Source: Paenibacillus dendritiformis (GTDB lineage: Bacteria > Bacillota > Bacilli > Paenibacillales > Paenibacillaceae). Taken from it: a stretch of 64,000 nt of DNA. The notes under the pieces were generated by a model that did no database searches, was not told the DNA's origin, and saw only the letters and a program-made list of their open reading frames with translations. The stretch is taken from the NCBI RefSeq assembly GCF_945605565.1, contig NZ_OX216966.1, positions 5,014,001 through 5,078,000 of the forward strand. The letters are read 5' to 3'. The position numbers and the translations under genes are program-made. The stretch's first letter is position 1, and the number at the start of each line of letters is the position of its first letter. This document shows positions 37,248 to 46,436 of the stretch, piece by piece.

Positions 37248-37403
37248 CTTCTCCCCCCGCTTGCGTAATCCGAATCTCATTCATGACTGATTGCCTCTAC
37301 TCCATATTATAACCGGAGCACGGTGGCTATGAGCAACCTATTTTTCCACTTCTGCCCAGCAGCGGGAGATTCCGTTCTTATCAGCACCAGAATCCCCACA
37401 TCT

Positions 37404-38573
37404 TCAGAGCGCAATCCAATATTTGCAGATGCCGTCTGCACTCCCGGTCAATCGGCCGCCGTTCTTCTCGATGACGCGTCTGGAAGCCATATTATCCTCA
37501 TCGCAGGTAAGGAGTACTTCCCGCAGGCCGATCCGTCTCGCCTCGGCCAGCAGCAGCCGCAGCATAACAGTGCCGTATCCCCGCCGGCGCGCTTCGGGTC
37601 GAATCGCGTAGCCGATATGGCCGCCCCGCTCCCGCAGCGCATCGGTCAGCGCATGCCGCAGCTTGCCGATGCCGACCGGCCAGCCTTGGACATACAGCCA
37701 GTACACGTTCTGGGGTACGAGATGCGCGGGAAGGCGGCGTCCTTGCGACATCTCTATGTAGGATTTCAAGTAAGATCGGAACTGTGTCGGACGAATGCCG
37801 TATCCGCTGTTGGAGAACCCGTTCTCCCCGGGCCCCATTGTCTGCAGCATCTCGTAAATATCGCTGCCGTCCGTCAGCGCCAACGGCCGGAGCTCGATGC
37901 CTGAAGCCTCTATGAACTGGGGATACAGCCGCATAATCATGCGCATCGATTCGGTGTCTGGCACATGCAGTCGGGTATCGCGATGCAGCGGGATCGCTTC
38001 CGTTACGGTGCAGCCATGCGCCAGCGCTTCGGACAGCGTCATTCCCTGCTCTATCTCATCCCAGCTCCCGATCGGGATGGACAGCAGCGCCGCGACATCG
38101 TCTCCGGGCGCAAGCGGCTCGGATTCATCCGCTTCGGCCGCATAGATGCCGTAATAGATATAGGGTCCGACAGGCAGACCCGGCTTATACGGCTGATCCG
38201 GCGCCGGATTCGTTGCCCGCTGAAGCAGGAACGGCGCCAACTCGTCGCGCACCGTGACCGAACGTATTTCTCCGGTGTCCATGTCATGAAAATACGTTAC
38301 TGGCGAGGACTTCAACCGTACCCGTTCGGTTGCCAGTTCCTCCCTCGCTTCCCGCAGCGCGCAGGCGGGCATCGTCTCTCCCGGCTCCTGACCGCCTCCG
38401 ACGCCCCCGATGCGCAGGACCTGATCGCACATCGCCGCCTGGCCACCGGCATCCATGTCCCCATTGAGCGTCATGACGACGCGCTCTTCCCGAATGAGGA
38501 AGACGCCGGCGCAGAACGGCTGATTGCACGTTAGCGCTTCGATATGGAGAGGCTCCTCCATCAGGATAGACAT
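37404..38573 (-). CDS. NUDIX hydrolase - GNAT acetyltransferase fusion
   Basis: 389 residues. Residues 15-190 form a NUDIX domain; the box at 60-80 fits GX5EX7REUXEE (G60, E66, REAREEL 74-80). Residues 226-389 form a GNAT N-acetyltransferase domain with the acetyl-CoA loop RRRGYGTVMLRLLL and a C-terminal SRRVIEKNGG motif. The junction is in one continuous frame without a stop, so the fusion is real in this sequence. The substrates of the two parts are not known. AAGGGGGT stands before the ATG. Confidence 0.85.
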   Translation of the reverse strand: MSILMEEPLHIEALTCNQPFCAGVFLIREERVVMTLNGDMDAGGQAAMCDQVLRIGGVGGGQEPGETMPACALREAREELATERVRLKSSPVTYFHDMDTGEIRSVTVRDELAPFLLQRATNPAPDQPYKPGLPVGPYIYYGIYAAEADESEPLAPGDDVAALLSIPIGSWDEIEQGMTLSEALAHGCTVTEAIPLHRDTRLHVPDTESMRMIMRLYPQFIEASGIELRPLALTDGSDIYEMLQTMGPGENGFSNSGYGIRPTQFRSYLKSYIEMSQGRRLPAHLVPQNVYWLYVQGWPVGIGKLRHALTDALRERGGHIGYAIRPEARRRGYGTVMLRLLLAEARRIGLREVLLTCDEDNMASRRVIEKNGGRLTGSADGICKYWIAL

Positions 38574-38600
38574 GGTCTGTACCCCCTTAGCCGCGGCATG

Positions 38601-39128
38601 TTAATTGACGAAGGTCGCCTTGACGCGCTTCGATCGGATGAAATAGATGATCCAGATAACGCCGAAGAAAGAGCTGGGCACCACTTGGGTAAGGGTGCCT
38701 GCGCCATCGGCATCCTGCACCGCCGGAATCAGACTGCCCAAATAATAGTCGGCAAAGGACGATAAGATGTTCCATATGTACAGTACGATAATCATCGTCG
38801 GCAGCAGCTTCTTTTTCCGGTAGAACAAAATGAACACCATAGCAAGCAGCATGAGCGTCAATACATTAGCTACCGTCTCGAAAATAATAAGCACCGACCA
38901 CATCGAATGATAGTATTCCGAATCGGGCGTCGTAAGCAGGCTCCAGGTATCCGATTGGTAAATGGGAAAAATCTCCGAAAACAGCAAGTTGAGAATCATA
39001 AGTAAAGATAGCCACAGCCCGATCTGGACAATAATCAGCCAGCCCGACAGCCCTTCATACGAAGGCGTCAGCGGCTGCAGCGGGCGGGGCGGCTCGCCGG
39101 GAGAACCGGCGCGAGGATTCGCATTCAT
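38601..39128 (-). CDS. DUF2569 family membrane protein
   Basis: 175 residues with four hydrophobic spans. It opens, after a proline-rich tail, with YEGLSGWLIIVQIGLWLSLL, the DUF2569 signature, and closes with FFGVIWIIYFIRSKRV. GGAAGGAAAGG precedes the ATG. Function unknown; in the inner membrane. Confidence 0.8.
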   Translation of the reverse strand: MNANPRAGSPGEPPRPLQPLTPSYEGLSGWLIIVQIGLWLSLLMILNLLFSEIFPIYQSDTWSLLTTPDSEYYHSMWSVLIIFETVANVLTLMLLAMVFILFYRKKKLLPTMIIVLYIWNILSSFADYYLGSLIPAVQDADGAGTLTQVVPSSFFGVIWIIYFIRSKRVKATFVN

Positions 39129-39181
39129 TCCTTTCCTTCCTTTCGCTCATGATAGGGATTGGACCAGCAGTTCAGCCTTGT

Positions 39182-40468
39182 CTAGTCCAATCCGTATTGC
39201 TTCATTTTATAGTAGAGCGCGCCGCGGGATATCCGCAGCATCCGGGCCGCCTTGGCCTTGTTCCCGTTCGTTCGCTCAAGCGTCTCGGCGATGCGGGCGC
39301 GCTCCCATTCCCCGGAATGGACGCTGAGGGGAAGATCCGGATCGGTTAATTCATTCAAGGTGGTCAAGCGGGCATATTCCGGAAGCTGGGCGGACGTCAC
39401 CGCGCCGGATCCGGCCGCGGCCGCCGCGGCGTATTCCATCGCGTTCCTGAGCTGCGACAGATTGCCCGGCCAATCGATGGCCAATACCGCCGCCAGCGCA
39501 TCAGGCGCGAGCTCCGGAGCGGTGATTCCTGCCTTGGCGGCCGCCTGCTGCAGGAAAACCCGGCACAGCTCCGGCAGGTCCTGCTTCCGTTCGCGCAGCG
39601 GCGGAACCGTATAGAGCTGGAAGGCGTACCGCAAGGAAGGCAGCAGGCGGTCCGATCCCTCCGCGGCGGCTTCGGACCCGACGGAGCCGCAGATTCGGCA
39701 CTGCAGCGGGACGGATGCCGTGCCGCCCAGCCGCTCGAAGCGGGACAGGCGCAGCATGGCCGCCAGCTTCTCCTGCATCGACGGAGGAAGCGCGTCGATA
39801 TCTCTCAGATAGAGCGTGCCGTCGGCCGCCAGTTCCAGCTTCCCTGGCCGCTCTTCTCCTCCCTGATAGCCGAATAATTCGGCCTCCAGCATCCCTTCCG
39901 GAACGGTGCTGCAGCTAACCATCACGAACCGTCCGGAGCGTCCGGCGCTCCGATGCAGCCATTCGGCCATCGAGGTGCGGCCGACTCCCGCCTCGCCTGC
40001 GAGCAGCAGCGGCTGCCCGAGGGAAAAAGCGGTCTGCAGCCGCTGAAACAGCGCGGAAGGGAATACGGCCGGCAGCAGCGGCTGGCCTGCAGGATGATGA
40101 TACATCTCCGCGCTTAATTTCACATAGGACGATACATCCCGTTCAATAGACAAGGCTCCGAGCGGCTTCCCCGCCTCGTCCGTAATCGGGGCCGCGTTAA
40201 TCATGACGTGCATGCCCGGCCGCGGCTCATGATAGACCTGATGGACCGCGCTGCCGCTGTCCATCACCTGAAAGAGCATAATCGATTCTCTCTGGAAAAA
40301 ATCTCCTATTTTATGACCGATTATATCGGCGCCGTTGATTCCATAGGTCTCTTCCGCCACTCGATTCCAGTACAGTACCGTTCCCTCGTTGTCAATGACG
40401 GTAACGGCGTCATTCATCGCGCCGAGCAGGACGCTCAGCACGGCTTCCATTACTCCTGACTGACTCAT
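39182..40468 (-). CDS. PAS-AAA-Fis regulator without GAFTGA loop (RocR/TyrR-like)
   Basis: 428 residues. PAS domain at about 8-115, AAA+ domain at about 135-330 and a Fis-type helix-turn-helix at 385-428 (NGNKAKAARMLRISRGALYY). It looks like a sigma-54 activator, but after ELFGYQGG (197-204) the GAFTGA loop and the following residues are missing, and the Walker A reads GEAGVGRTS (158-166) with Arg for Lys. Such a protein should not drive sigma-54 RNA polymerase; TyrR of E. coli is a known precedent for a GAFTGA-less relative acting on sigma-70-type promoters. It is divergent from proline dehydrogenase, its likely target. Confidence 0.85.
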   Translation of the reverse strand: MSQSGVMEAVLSVLLGAMNDAVTVIDNEGTVLYWNRVAEETYGINGADIIGHKIGDFFQRESIMLFQVMDSGSAVHQVYHEPRPGMHVMINAAPITDEAGKPLGALSIERDVSSYVKLSAEMYHHPAGQPLLPAVFPSALFQRLQTAFSLGQPLLLAGEAGVGRTSMAEWLHRSAGRSGRFVMVSCSTVPEGMLEAELFGYQGGEERPGKLELAADGTLYLRDIDALPPSMQEKLAAMLRLSRFERLGGTASVPLQCRICGSVGSEAAAEGSDRLLPSLRYAFQLYTVPPLRERKQDLPELCRVFLQQAAAKAGITAPELAPDALAAVLAIDWPGNLSQLRNAMEYAAAAAAGSGAVTSAQLPEYARLTTLNELTDPDLPLSVHSGEWERARIAETLERTNGNKAKAARMLRISRGALYYKMKQYGLD

Positions 40469-40590
40469 CGTTCATCTCCAAGCAATCAATTTTATTAGAT
40501 TATGGCAAAACCTCGATCAGATTGCAATGAAAAAGCATTCATTCCCAAGCTTCCGTTCGGCCTAATTTCCAATCCATTCAAAAGAATGTG

Positions 40591-40620
40591 TTTACATTTC
40601 CAATCTTTTGTGATTATATT
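40591..40620 (+). promoter_or_regulatory. Sigma-A-type promoter of proline catabolism genes
   Basis: TTTACA at 40591-40596 and TATATT at 40615-40620 with an 18-base spacer (or ATTATA at 16). No -24/-12 element is found in this gap. Nearby symmetric sites could be bound by the divergent regulator: CATTC-AAAA-GAATG at 40575-40588 and TGATTA-TATT-TAATCA at 40611-40626, which covers the -10 box. Confidence 0.5.
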
Positions 40621-40687
40621 TAATCATAAATAGAATATGTGTCTGTTTTTTGAACACTTTTTCGTCAGAAGAAGGGAAGAGTCGCGG

Positions 40688-41608
40688 ATGGAAAGCTTAA
40701 TGAGAAATAGTCTATTATTTCTGTCGAAGAATCGCATGGCCAACCGCGCCGCGAAGAAGTACGGACTGCGCTTCGGCGCCCGCCGCTTCGTCGCCGGCGA
40801 GCAGATTGCGGATGCCATCGCGGCAGTCCGGGAACTGAATGATGCCGGCATCGTGGCGACCTTGGATCATCTGGGCGAATTCATTCTTACGGAGGAGGAG
40901 GCCCTGGAATCCACCCAGTTCTGCATACGCACGCTGCAGGAGATAGAGAAGAGCGGCGTGCGCTCGAATCTCTCGCTCAAGATGACCCAGCTCGGACTGG
41001 ATCTGTCCCGCGAGCTGTGCATGCGCAACATGCGGGCCATCCTGGACACCGCCGCCGCTTGCGGCAATTTCGTCCGCATCGACATGGAGGATTATGCGCA
41101 CAACGAAGCCTCCCTCGATATTTTCAGCGAGCTGCGAGAGGAATACGGTGACACGGTCGGCCTCGTCATTCAAGCTTATCTGTACAAGAGCGCCGACGAT
41201 ATCGACAACCTGCACCGGTTCCGGCCGAATCTGCGGCTCGTGAAGGGCGCGTACAAGGAATCGCCCGACGTCGCTTACCCGAATAAGGAAGACGTGGACC
41301 GCAACTTCATTCACATCATCGAACAACACCTCAGAAATGGCGACTATGCCGCCATTGCCACCCATGACGATAAAATCATCCAGCATGTCAAGCAATTCAT
41401 AATCGAGCACAATATCCCGCGCAGCCAGTTCGAATTCCAGATGCTCTACGGCATTCGCACCCAGGCGCAGCGCGATCTGGCCAATGAAGGCTATACGATG
41501 CGGATCTATGTCCCGTTCGGCAATGATTGGTACGGCTACTTCATGCGCCGCCTGGCGGAACGGCCGGCGAATGTCGGATTTGTGCTGAAGTCTCTTTTCA
41601 AGTCGTAG
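40688..41608 (+). CDS. Proline dehydrogenase
   Basis: 306 residues, the size of monofunctional FAD-dependent ProDH (PutB/FadM). Key blocks: NLSLKMTQLGLDLSREL, FVRIDMEDYAH, RLVKGAYKESPDVAYP, IATHDDKII and FEFQMLYGIR, with the substrate-binding YMRRLAERPANVG-like end (GYFMRRLAERPANVG). It oxidises proline to P5C. ATG 40688 is taken because GAAGGGAAGAG lies upstream; the longer frame lacks one. Forms an operon with P5C dehydrogenase, 42 bases away. Confidence 0.95.
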   Translation: MESLMRNSLLFLSKNRMANRAAKKYGLRFGARRFVAGEQIADAIAAVRELNDAGIVATLDHLGEFILTEEEALESTQFCIRTLQEIEKSGVRSNLSLKMTQLGLDLSRELCMRNMRAILDTAAACGNFVRIDMEDYAHNEASLDIFSELREEYGDTVGLVIQAYLYKSADDIDNLHRFRPNLRLVKGAYKESPDVAYPNKEDVDRNFIHIIEQHLRNGDYAAIATHDDKIIQHVKQFIIEHNIPRSQFEFQMLYGIRTQAQRDLANEGYTMRIYVPFGNDWYGYFMRRLAERPANVGFVLKSLFKS

Positions 41609-41650
41609 GAGTTATTTCATTTCATATTCATATATATAGGAGGCGTTATT

Positions 41651-43198
41651 ATGACGATGGTGGATTACCGCAACGAGCCGTTTACCGATTTCAAGCAGGA
41701 GCATAACCGCCAAGCGATGCTCACCGCGCTGGAGCGCGTCCGCGCCCAACTGGGGCGCACCTACCCGCTCAAGATCAGCGGTCAGGAGATCGCAACCGAC
41801 AGACGCTCCGCTTCCATTAATCCCGGGCAACTGAAGCAGGTCGTCGGTTATGTCGCTCAGGCCGATGCCAATCTGGCCCATGAAGCGATTGCCGCAGCAG
41901 ATGCCGCATTCCGGGATTGGCAGCATGTCGATCCCGAAGTCCGGGCGGGCTACCTGTTCAAGGCGGCCGCCATCATCCGCCGGCGCAAGTTCGAGTTCTC
42001 CGCCTGGCTCGTCTATGAAGTCGGGAAAAATTGGGCCGAAGCGGATGCCGATGTCGCCGAGGCAATTGACTTCCTTGAATTCTATGGCCGGGAAATGATC
42101 CGGCTCGCGGGACCGCAACCGTTGACTCCGCTTCCGGGCGAAGACAATCGGCTGACGTATATCCCGCTCGGCGTCGGCGTCGTCATCCCGCCGTGGAACT
42201 TCCCGTTCGCCATCATGGCCGGCATGACCTGTGCCGCCCTCGTCGCCGGGAACACGGTCGTGCTCAAGCCGGCATCGACTTCGCCGGTCATCGCCGCGCG
42301 ATTCGTCGAGCTCATGGAAGAGGCCGGACTGCCGGCCGGCGTCCTGAACTTCGTGCCCGGCTCGGGCAGCGAGATTGGCGACCTGCTCGTCGATCATCCG
42401 CGCACCCGCTTCGTCTCGTTCACGGGCTCCCGTGATGTCGGCCTGCGGATTAACGAGCGGATCGCGCGTCCGGCGGCAGGACAGATCTGGATGAAGCGTC
42501 TCATCGCCGAGATGGGCGGCAAGGACGGCATCGTCGTGGACAGCAGCGCCGATCCGGCCGAGGCAGCAGATGCGATTGTTGCGTCCGCCTTCGGCTTCCA
42601 GGGACAGAAATGCTCCGCCGGATCCCGCGCCATCATTCATCAGGGGATCTATGAGGAAGTGCTGGGCCATATCATCGAGAAGACGAAGCAGCTGACGGTC
42701 GGCCTGCCGGAAGAGAACTATCCGATCGGACCGGTAATCGATGAGAACGCCTACAACAAAATTCGGGAGTATATGGCGATCGGCGCGTCCGAAGGGCGCC
42801 TCGTGGCCGGAGGAGATATCGCCGAAGGCGACGGCTATTACCTGCAGCCGACCGTATTCGCGGATGTGATGCCGGAAGCGCGGATCATGCTGGAGGAAAT
42901 ATTCGGCCCGGTCCTTGCCGTCTGCAAGGCGGAAAATTTCAAGCAGGCGATCGATATTTTCAACAACACCGAATACGGGCTGACCGGCTCGGTATTCAGC
43001 CGGAACCGCGAGCATCTGGAGTATGCCCGCCGCCATATGCACTGCGGCAATCTGTACTTCAACCGCAAATGCACCGGCGCGCTCGTCGGGGTGCACCCGT
43101 TCGGCGGCTTCAATATGTCAGGCACCGACTCCAAGGCGGGCGGACGCGATTATTTGCTCTTGTTCACGCAAGCGAAGCTCGTATCGGAGAAATGGTAA
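41651..43198 (+). CDS. rocA: 1-pyrroline-5-carboxylate dehydrogenase
   Basis: 515 residues, the usual RocA/PutC length. Aldehyde dehydrogenase features: [12 protein letters not shown], the catalytic Glu in IAEMGGKDG, the catalytic Cys in GQKCSAGSR and [19 protein letters not shown] near the C-terminus. Turns P5C (glutamate semialdehyde) into glutamate with NAD. RBS TAGGAGGCG. Followed by a terminator hairpin. Confidence 0.96.
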   Translation: MTMVDYRNEPFTDFKQEHNRQAMLTALERVRAQLGRTYPLKISGQEIATDRRSASINPGQLKQVVGYVAQADANLAHEAIAAADAAFRDWQHVDPEVRAGYLFKAAAIIRRRKFEFSAWLVYEVGKNWAEADADVAEAIDFLEFYGREMIRLAGPQPLTPLPGEDNRLTYIPLGVGVVIPPWNFPFAIMAGMTCAALVAGNTVVLKPASTSPVIAARFVELMEEAGLPAGVLNFVPGSGSEIGDLLVDHPRTRFVSFTGSRDVGLRINERIARPAAGQIWMKRLIAEMGGKDGIVVDSSADPAEAADAIVASAFGFQGQKCSAGSRAIIHQGIYEEVLGHIIEKTKQLTVGLPEENYPIGPVIDENAYNKIREYMAIGASEGRLVAGGDIAEGDGYYLQPTVFADVMPEARIMLEEIFGPVLAVCKAENFKQAIDIFNNTEYGLTGSVFSRNREHLEYARRHMHCGNLYFNRKCTGALVGVHPFGGFNMSGTDSKAGGRDYLLLFTQAKLVSEKW

Positions 43199-43205
43199 AA
43201 TGAAC

Positions 43206-43237
43206 AACGGCTTTTCCGCAGAGGCGGAAAAGCCGTT
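43206..43237. terminator. Long hairpin between rocA and the carbamate kinase gene
   Basis: Perfect 14-bp stem AACGGCTTTTCCGC/GCGGAAAAGCCGTT with an AGAG loop, 8 bases after the rocA stop. Only a weak T tract follows in either direction. It probably serves both convergent operons. Confidence 0.7.
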
Positions 43238-43304
43238 GCTTTGTCATCGCTGGCGGAAAGTCAGTTAGCGGATAGTCAATGGAAGCGGACCATCCGCGCG
43301 GCCA

Positions 43305-44252
43305 TTATCCGTCAGCTCCCTTGCTGATCCGGGTTCCAGCCTTGCCTTCCAAGGCGAGATCGGCATTGCGAAGCGACGCGATAATGGCCGTTCCCCCGCT
43401 GTCGGCAAAATCGACGGCAGCATTCATTTTCGGTTCCATGCTGCCTTTGCCGAATTGTCCCGCGGACAAATAGCGGGTCGCGTCCTCGATAGAAACCGCG
43501 CTAAGGGCTTGCTGCTCCGGTTCGCCGAAGTTAATGAAGACATGTTCCACATCGGTTAGCATAATGAAGGTGTCTGCGCCGATCTCCTTGGCGAGCAGGC
43601 TGCCGGTACGGTCCTTATCGATTACCGCATCCACGCCTTCCAGCATCCCGTCCGCTGTCCGTATAACCGGAATGCCTCCCCCGCCCGCCGCGATAACGAT
43701 GTGGTTCGCATCGAGCAATTCACGCATGACCTTGCTCCCGATAATGCGGCGCGGATGAGGAGAGGGAACGACACGGCGCCAGCCGCGGTCGGAATCCTCC
43801 TTCACGGTCCACCCCTTCTCCGCAGCGAGCCGTTCGGCTTCTTCCTTACTGTAGAACGAACCGATGGGCTTAGTGGGACGTCCGAAGGCGTCGTCGTCCG
43901 GGGATACCTCCACCGATGTCACAAGACAAACGACCTGCCGCTCGATCCCCTGCCTCGTTAATTCGTTCAGTAACGATTGTTGCATCATATAGCCGATAAA
44001 TCCCTGGCTCTCGGCGCTGCATACATGCAGCGGCAGCATAGGGACTGAATCCTTGGCCATTTCGTTCTGCAGCAAAATATGCCCCACTTGCGGACCGTTG
44101 CCGTGAGTAAGTATAACGCGATAACCTTTGTGAACGATCTTTGCGATAATGGTGCAGCACGTCTGGATATTTTGCAGTTGGGTCTCGTAAGTCGCGGTTT
44201 GATTGGCTTGCAAAATCGCGTTGCCGCCGAGCGCAATCAGCACGGTCTTCAT
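43305..44252 (-). CDS. arcC: Carbamate kinase
   Basis: 315 residues. Starts MKTVLIALGGNAILQ, and has THGNGPQVGHILLQNE, EDSDRGWRRVVPSPHP, IAAGGGGIPV and DKDRTGSLLAKE, all hallmarks of carbamate kinases. It transfers phosphate from carbamoyl phosphate to ADP, giving ATP, CO2 and ammonia. Here it is the last gene of the oxamate operon, corresponding to YbcF (AllK) of the E. coli allantoin regulon rather than arginine deiminase ArcC. AAAGGAGG upstream. Confidence 0.95.
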   Translation of the reverse strand: MKTVLIALGGNAILQANQTATYETQLQNIQTCCTIIAKIVHKGYRVILTHGNGPQVGHILLQNEMAKDSVPMLPLHVCSAESQGFIGYMMQQSLLNELTRQGIERQVVCLVTSVEVSPDDDAFGRPTKPIGSFYSKEEAERLAAEKGWTVKEDSDRGWRRVVPSPHPRRIIGSKVMRELLDANHIVIAAGGGGIPVIRTADGMLEGVDAVIDKDRTGSLLAKEIGADTFIMLTDVEHVFINFGEPEQQALSAVSIEDATRYLSAGQFGKGSMEPKMNAAVDFADSGGTAIIASLRNADLALEGKAGTRISKGADG

Positions 44253-45151
44253 CAAGGCGATACCTCCTTTTCTAATTTGGCAATCGTGCAGTAAATGCCC
44301 AGAGCGGTATCGATCCCCGACGTGCGGCCCGTGCCGATTAGCGACCACACGGCTCTGGCCACATAGGTTGGCATCTGGCAGCAGAGTGCATTCAGCACCT
44401 CCAGTACGCGGCTTCCGAATTGTCCGCTCACAGCGTAATGAAGATACTCCAGGCTCACATCGGTCGTCAGATCCGGATGCTGCGCCAAACGCTCGGCCAG
44501 CTTGGACACAATGACAGCAGATACGCGGCCGGCATACAACCCGGCGCCTAAAGCGCCGATCAGAAAGTCGTCGCCTGCCGGCGTCAGCCCCGCACCGTAA
44601 CCGATAAGTGGCCGAACGGCCCGCCACTGCAGTGACGGATCGCAGCAGCCGAGGTATGTCCGGCATCCAATCAATGCCTGCCCCAATTCAGTCCGAGCGG
44701 TGTCTTTGCGCAAAATGTCCATCACCTCAACGGCGCTCATGCCAAATCCCGTGATCCCGGAATACATGGAAAGCAAGGCAGCGAACCGCCGAAAATTGGC
44801 GGACCGTATTCTGGGGTCGGCCGGGGAGCGGCTCAGCATGCTGCAGAATACCGAGGCGTTGTCCAGACGCACTGCGACATTCCGTTCGCCCAGCCATAAT
44901 GCGCCTTCGCGGAACTCCACAGCCATCCTGCCGCCGGGACGAATCCGGCAAGCGATTCGATCGACGGATTCGCGGTCAATATGAACAGCAAAGGGCAAAT
45001 ATCCATTCTGTGCGGTACCTATAAATAAAAGCCGCCGCCCCATTCGAATATTTATTCCGTTGCGAAAGCGGCTATGTACCGTTCCGCGACCGCTTTGCCG
45101 GACAAGCCCAGGGATATTCGAACTGTATGCCTCCCCTTGGACGACGAGCAT
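44252..45151 (-). CDS. DUF2877 protein, YlbF/AllH-type oxamate carbamoyltransferase subunit
   Basis: 299 residues. Key block LIGYGAGLTPAGDDFLIGALGAG is the DUF2877 signature. In E. coli the matching gene ylbF lies beside fdrA, ylbE and ybcF in the allantoin gene region, and these products have been linked to oxamate carbamoyltransferase activity. Adjacent to ylbE (3-base gap) and touching arcC. The ribosome binding site is weak, so translation is probably coupled. Confidence 0.82.
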   Translation of the reverse strand: MLVVQGEAYSSNIPGLVRQSGRGTVHSRFRNGINIRMGRRLLFIGTAQNGYLPFAVHIDRESVDRIACRIRPGGRMAVEFREGALWLGERNVAVRLDNASVFCSMLSRSPADPRIRSANFRRFAALLSMYSGITGFGMSAVEVMDILRKDTARTELGQALIGCRTYLGCCDPSLQWRAVRPLIGYGAGLTPAGDDFLIGALGAGLYAGRVSAVIVSKLAERLAQHPDLTTDVSLEYLHYAVSGQFGSRVLEVLNALCCQMPTYVARAVWSLIGTGRTSGIDTALGIYCTIAKLEKEVSP

Positions 45152-45154
45152 ACG

Positions 45155-46414
45155 TCAGTCTGCAATGCCCATAGCTTCAGCCAGAGCGATCAGCGCCTTC
45201 TCGAAGCAAGCGAGCGGCGCATTGACCGTACCGGCCCCTACCTGCCCAATCCCGGGTTCTTTATGGGCGATGCCCGTATTTATGACCGGCGTGATCCCCG
45301 TTTCAATCACTTTGCGGATGTCGATACCCAGGCAGATTCCTTGGAAGTTCCATGTAGGGACGGTGAGATTGCTGTTCCGCTCGAAGCAGATTTCCGCCAT
45401 TTCATTGCTGATGGCCAATGCGTCATCGAATCCGCCGGCGCCGACGAAGCGGGTGACCCCCGGTGCGGCAATCATGGCCATGGCGCCGACCCCGAACGTC
45501 TCCGTGATGGCGCTATCCCCGATATCCGGGTTGGCGTCCTCTTGCGAATAGCCCGTAAAGAACAATCCTTTCGGCGTATTGACCGGCGCGGTAAACCATT
45601 GATCGCCCAATCCGCTCACCCGTATGCCGAAATCTTTGCCGTTGCGGGTCATGGCGGTGACAATCGTGCCGGCTTGAATGGTGCGCGCGCCATCCATGAT
45701 TGCCTTGCAGGACGCCATCATCACGTTGAGAAAGAATTGGTCGGTATCCGCTAAAAATTTGATGATCGTTCTTTTGTCCGTCTCGGGCACATCGGTCGCC
45801 AATAAGAGCGGCGCCAGTTCTTTGAGAAGCAGCAGAGAGGCTGCAATGTTGCGCTGATGAAATTCGTCACCCATCGTAATCGCCTTGGCGACGACGACAT
45901 TCAGATTGATGCCCCCGTCGGAAGCTTTCAGCGCTTTGGACATCCCGGGACCGAGGACGTCGCGAATCCAGCGGAGACGGCTGATTACTTCTTCACTATA
46001 GGCGCCGAAGCGCAACACCTTGCCGATCCCTTCGTTCAGGTTGCAATAGGCGCGGTTGCCTTCTGAGCGATTCTCTACCACGAGAACAGGCATATTCGCC
46101 GATGTAATACCGCCCATCGGACCGACAGCGTTGACGTGGTGACAGGGGACGAATCGGATTTCCCCGCCTTCCAGCATCTTCTTCGCTTCATCCTCCGTCG
46201 CGGCCCAACCTTCAAAGAGCAGCGCCCCGATGCAGGAACCTTTCATCGGTCCGGTCATATCCGGCCAATCGATGGGCGGCCCGGCATGAAGCAGCGTACG
46301 GCCGTTCAATTCCTCAATAACGGATTTGGCAGGAACAACGTCGATCAGGAACGGCTGTGCGCCGGCTATTTTCTCGACTACCGCCCGGTTGGCTTCGTCA
46401 ATCGTATTGTACAT
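45155..46414 (-). CDS. ylbE: YlbE/AllG-type protein (DUF1116), oxamate carbamoyltransferase subunit
   Basis: 419 residues with PPIDWPDMTGPMKGSCIGAL, FVPCHHVNAVGPMGGITSANMP and the long DGGINLNVVVAKAITMGDE block, characteristic of DUF1116. Acts with FdrA and the DUF2877 protein, by analogy with E. coli. No signal peptide; cytoplasmic. AAGGAGAAC stands before the ATG. Confidence 0.88.
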   Translation of the reverse strand: MYNTIDEANRAVVEKIAGAQPFLIDVVPAKSVIEELNGRTLLHAGPPIDWPDMTGPMKGSCIGALLFEGWAATEDEAKKMLEGGEIRFVPCHHVNAVGPMGGITSANMPVLVVENRSEGNRAYCNLNEGIGKVLRFGAYSEEVISRLRWIRDVLGPGMSKALKASDGGINLNVVVAKAITMGDEFHQRNIAASLLLLKELAPLLLATDVPETDKRTIIKFLADTDQFFLNVMMASCKAIMDGARTIQAGTIVTAMTRNGKDFGIRVSGLGDQWFTAPVNTPKGLFFTGYSQEDANPDIGDSAITETFGVGAMAMIAAPGVTRFVGAGGFDDALAISNEMAEICFERNSNLTVPTWNFQGICLGIDIRKVIETGITPVINTGIAHKEPGIGQVGAGTVNAPLACFEKALIALAEAMGIAD

Positions 46415-46436
46415 AGTACGTTCTCCTTACGTGTCG

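Noticed and set aside
40469-40687. Sigma-54 (-24/-12) promoter before proline dehydrogenase
   Set aside because: TGGCA and TTGCA are present (about 40503 and 40522) but their spacing is far wider than the required one.
41612-43096. 494-codon minus-strand frame
   Set aside because: Antisense shadow of the P5C dehydrogenase gene; composition rich in Arg, His and Asp, with no family.
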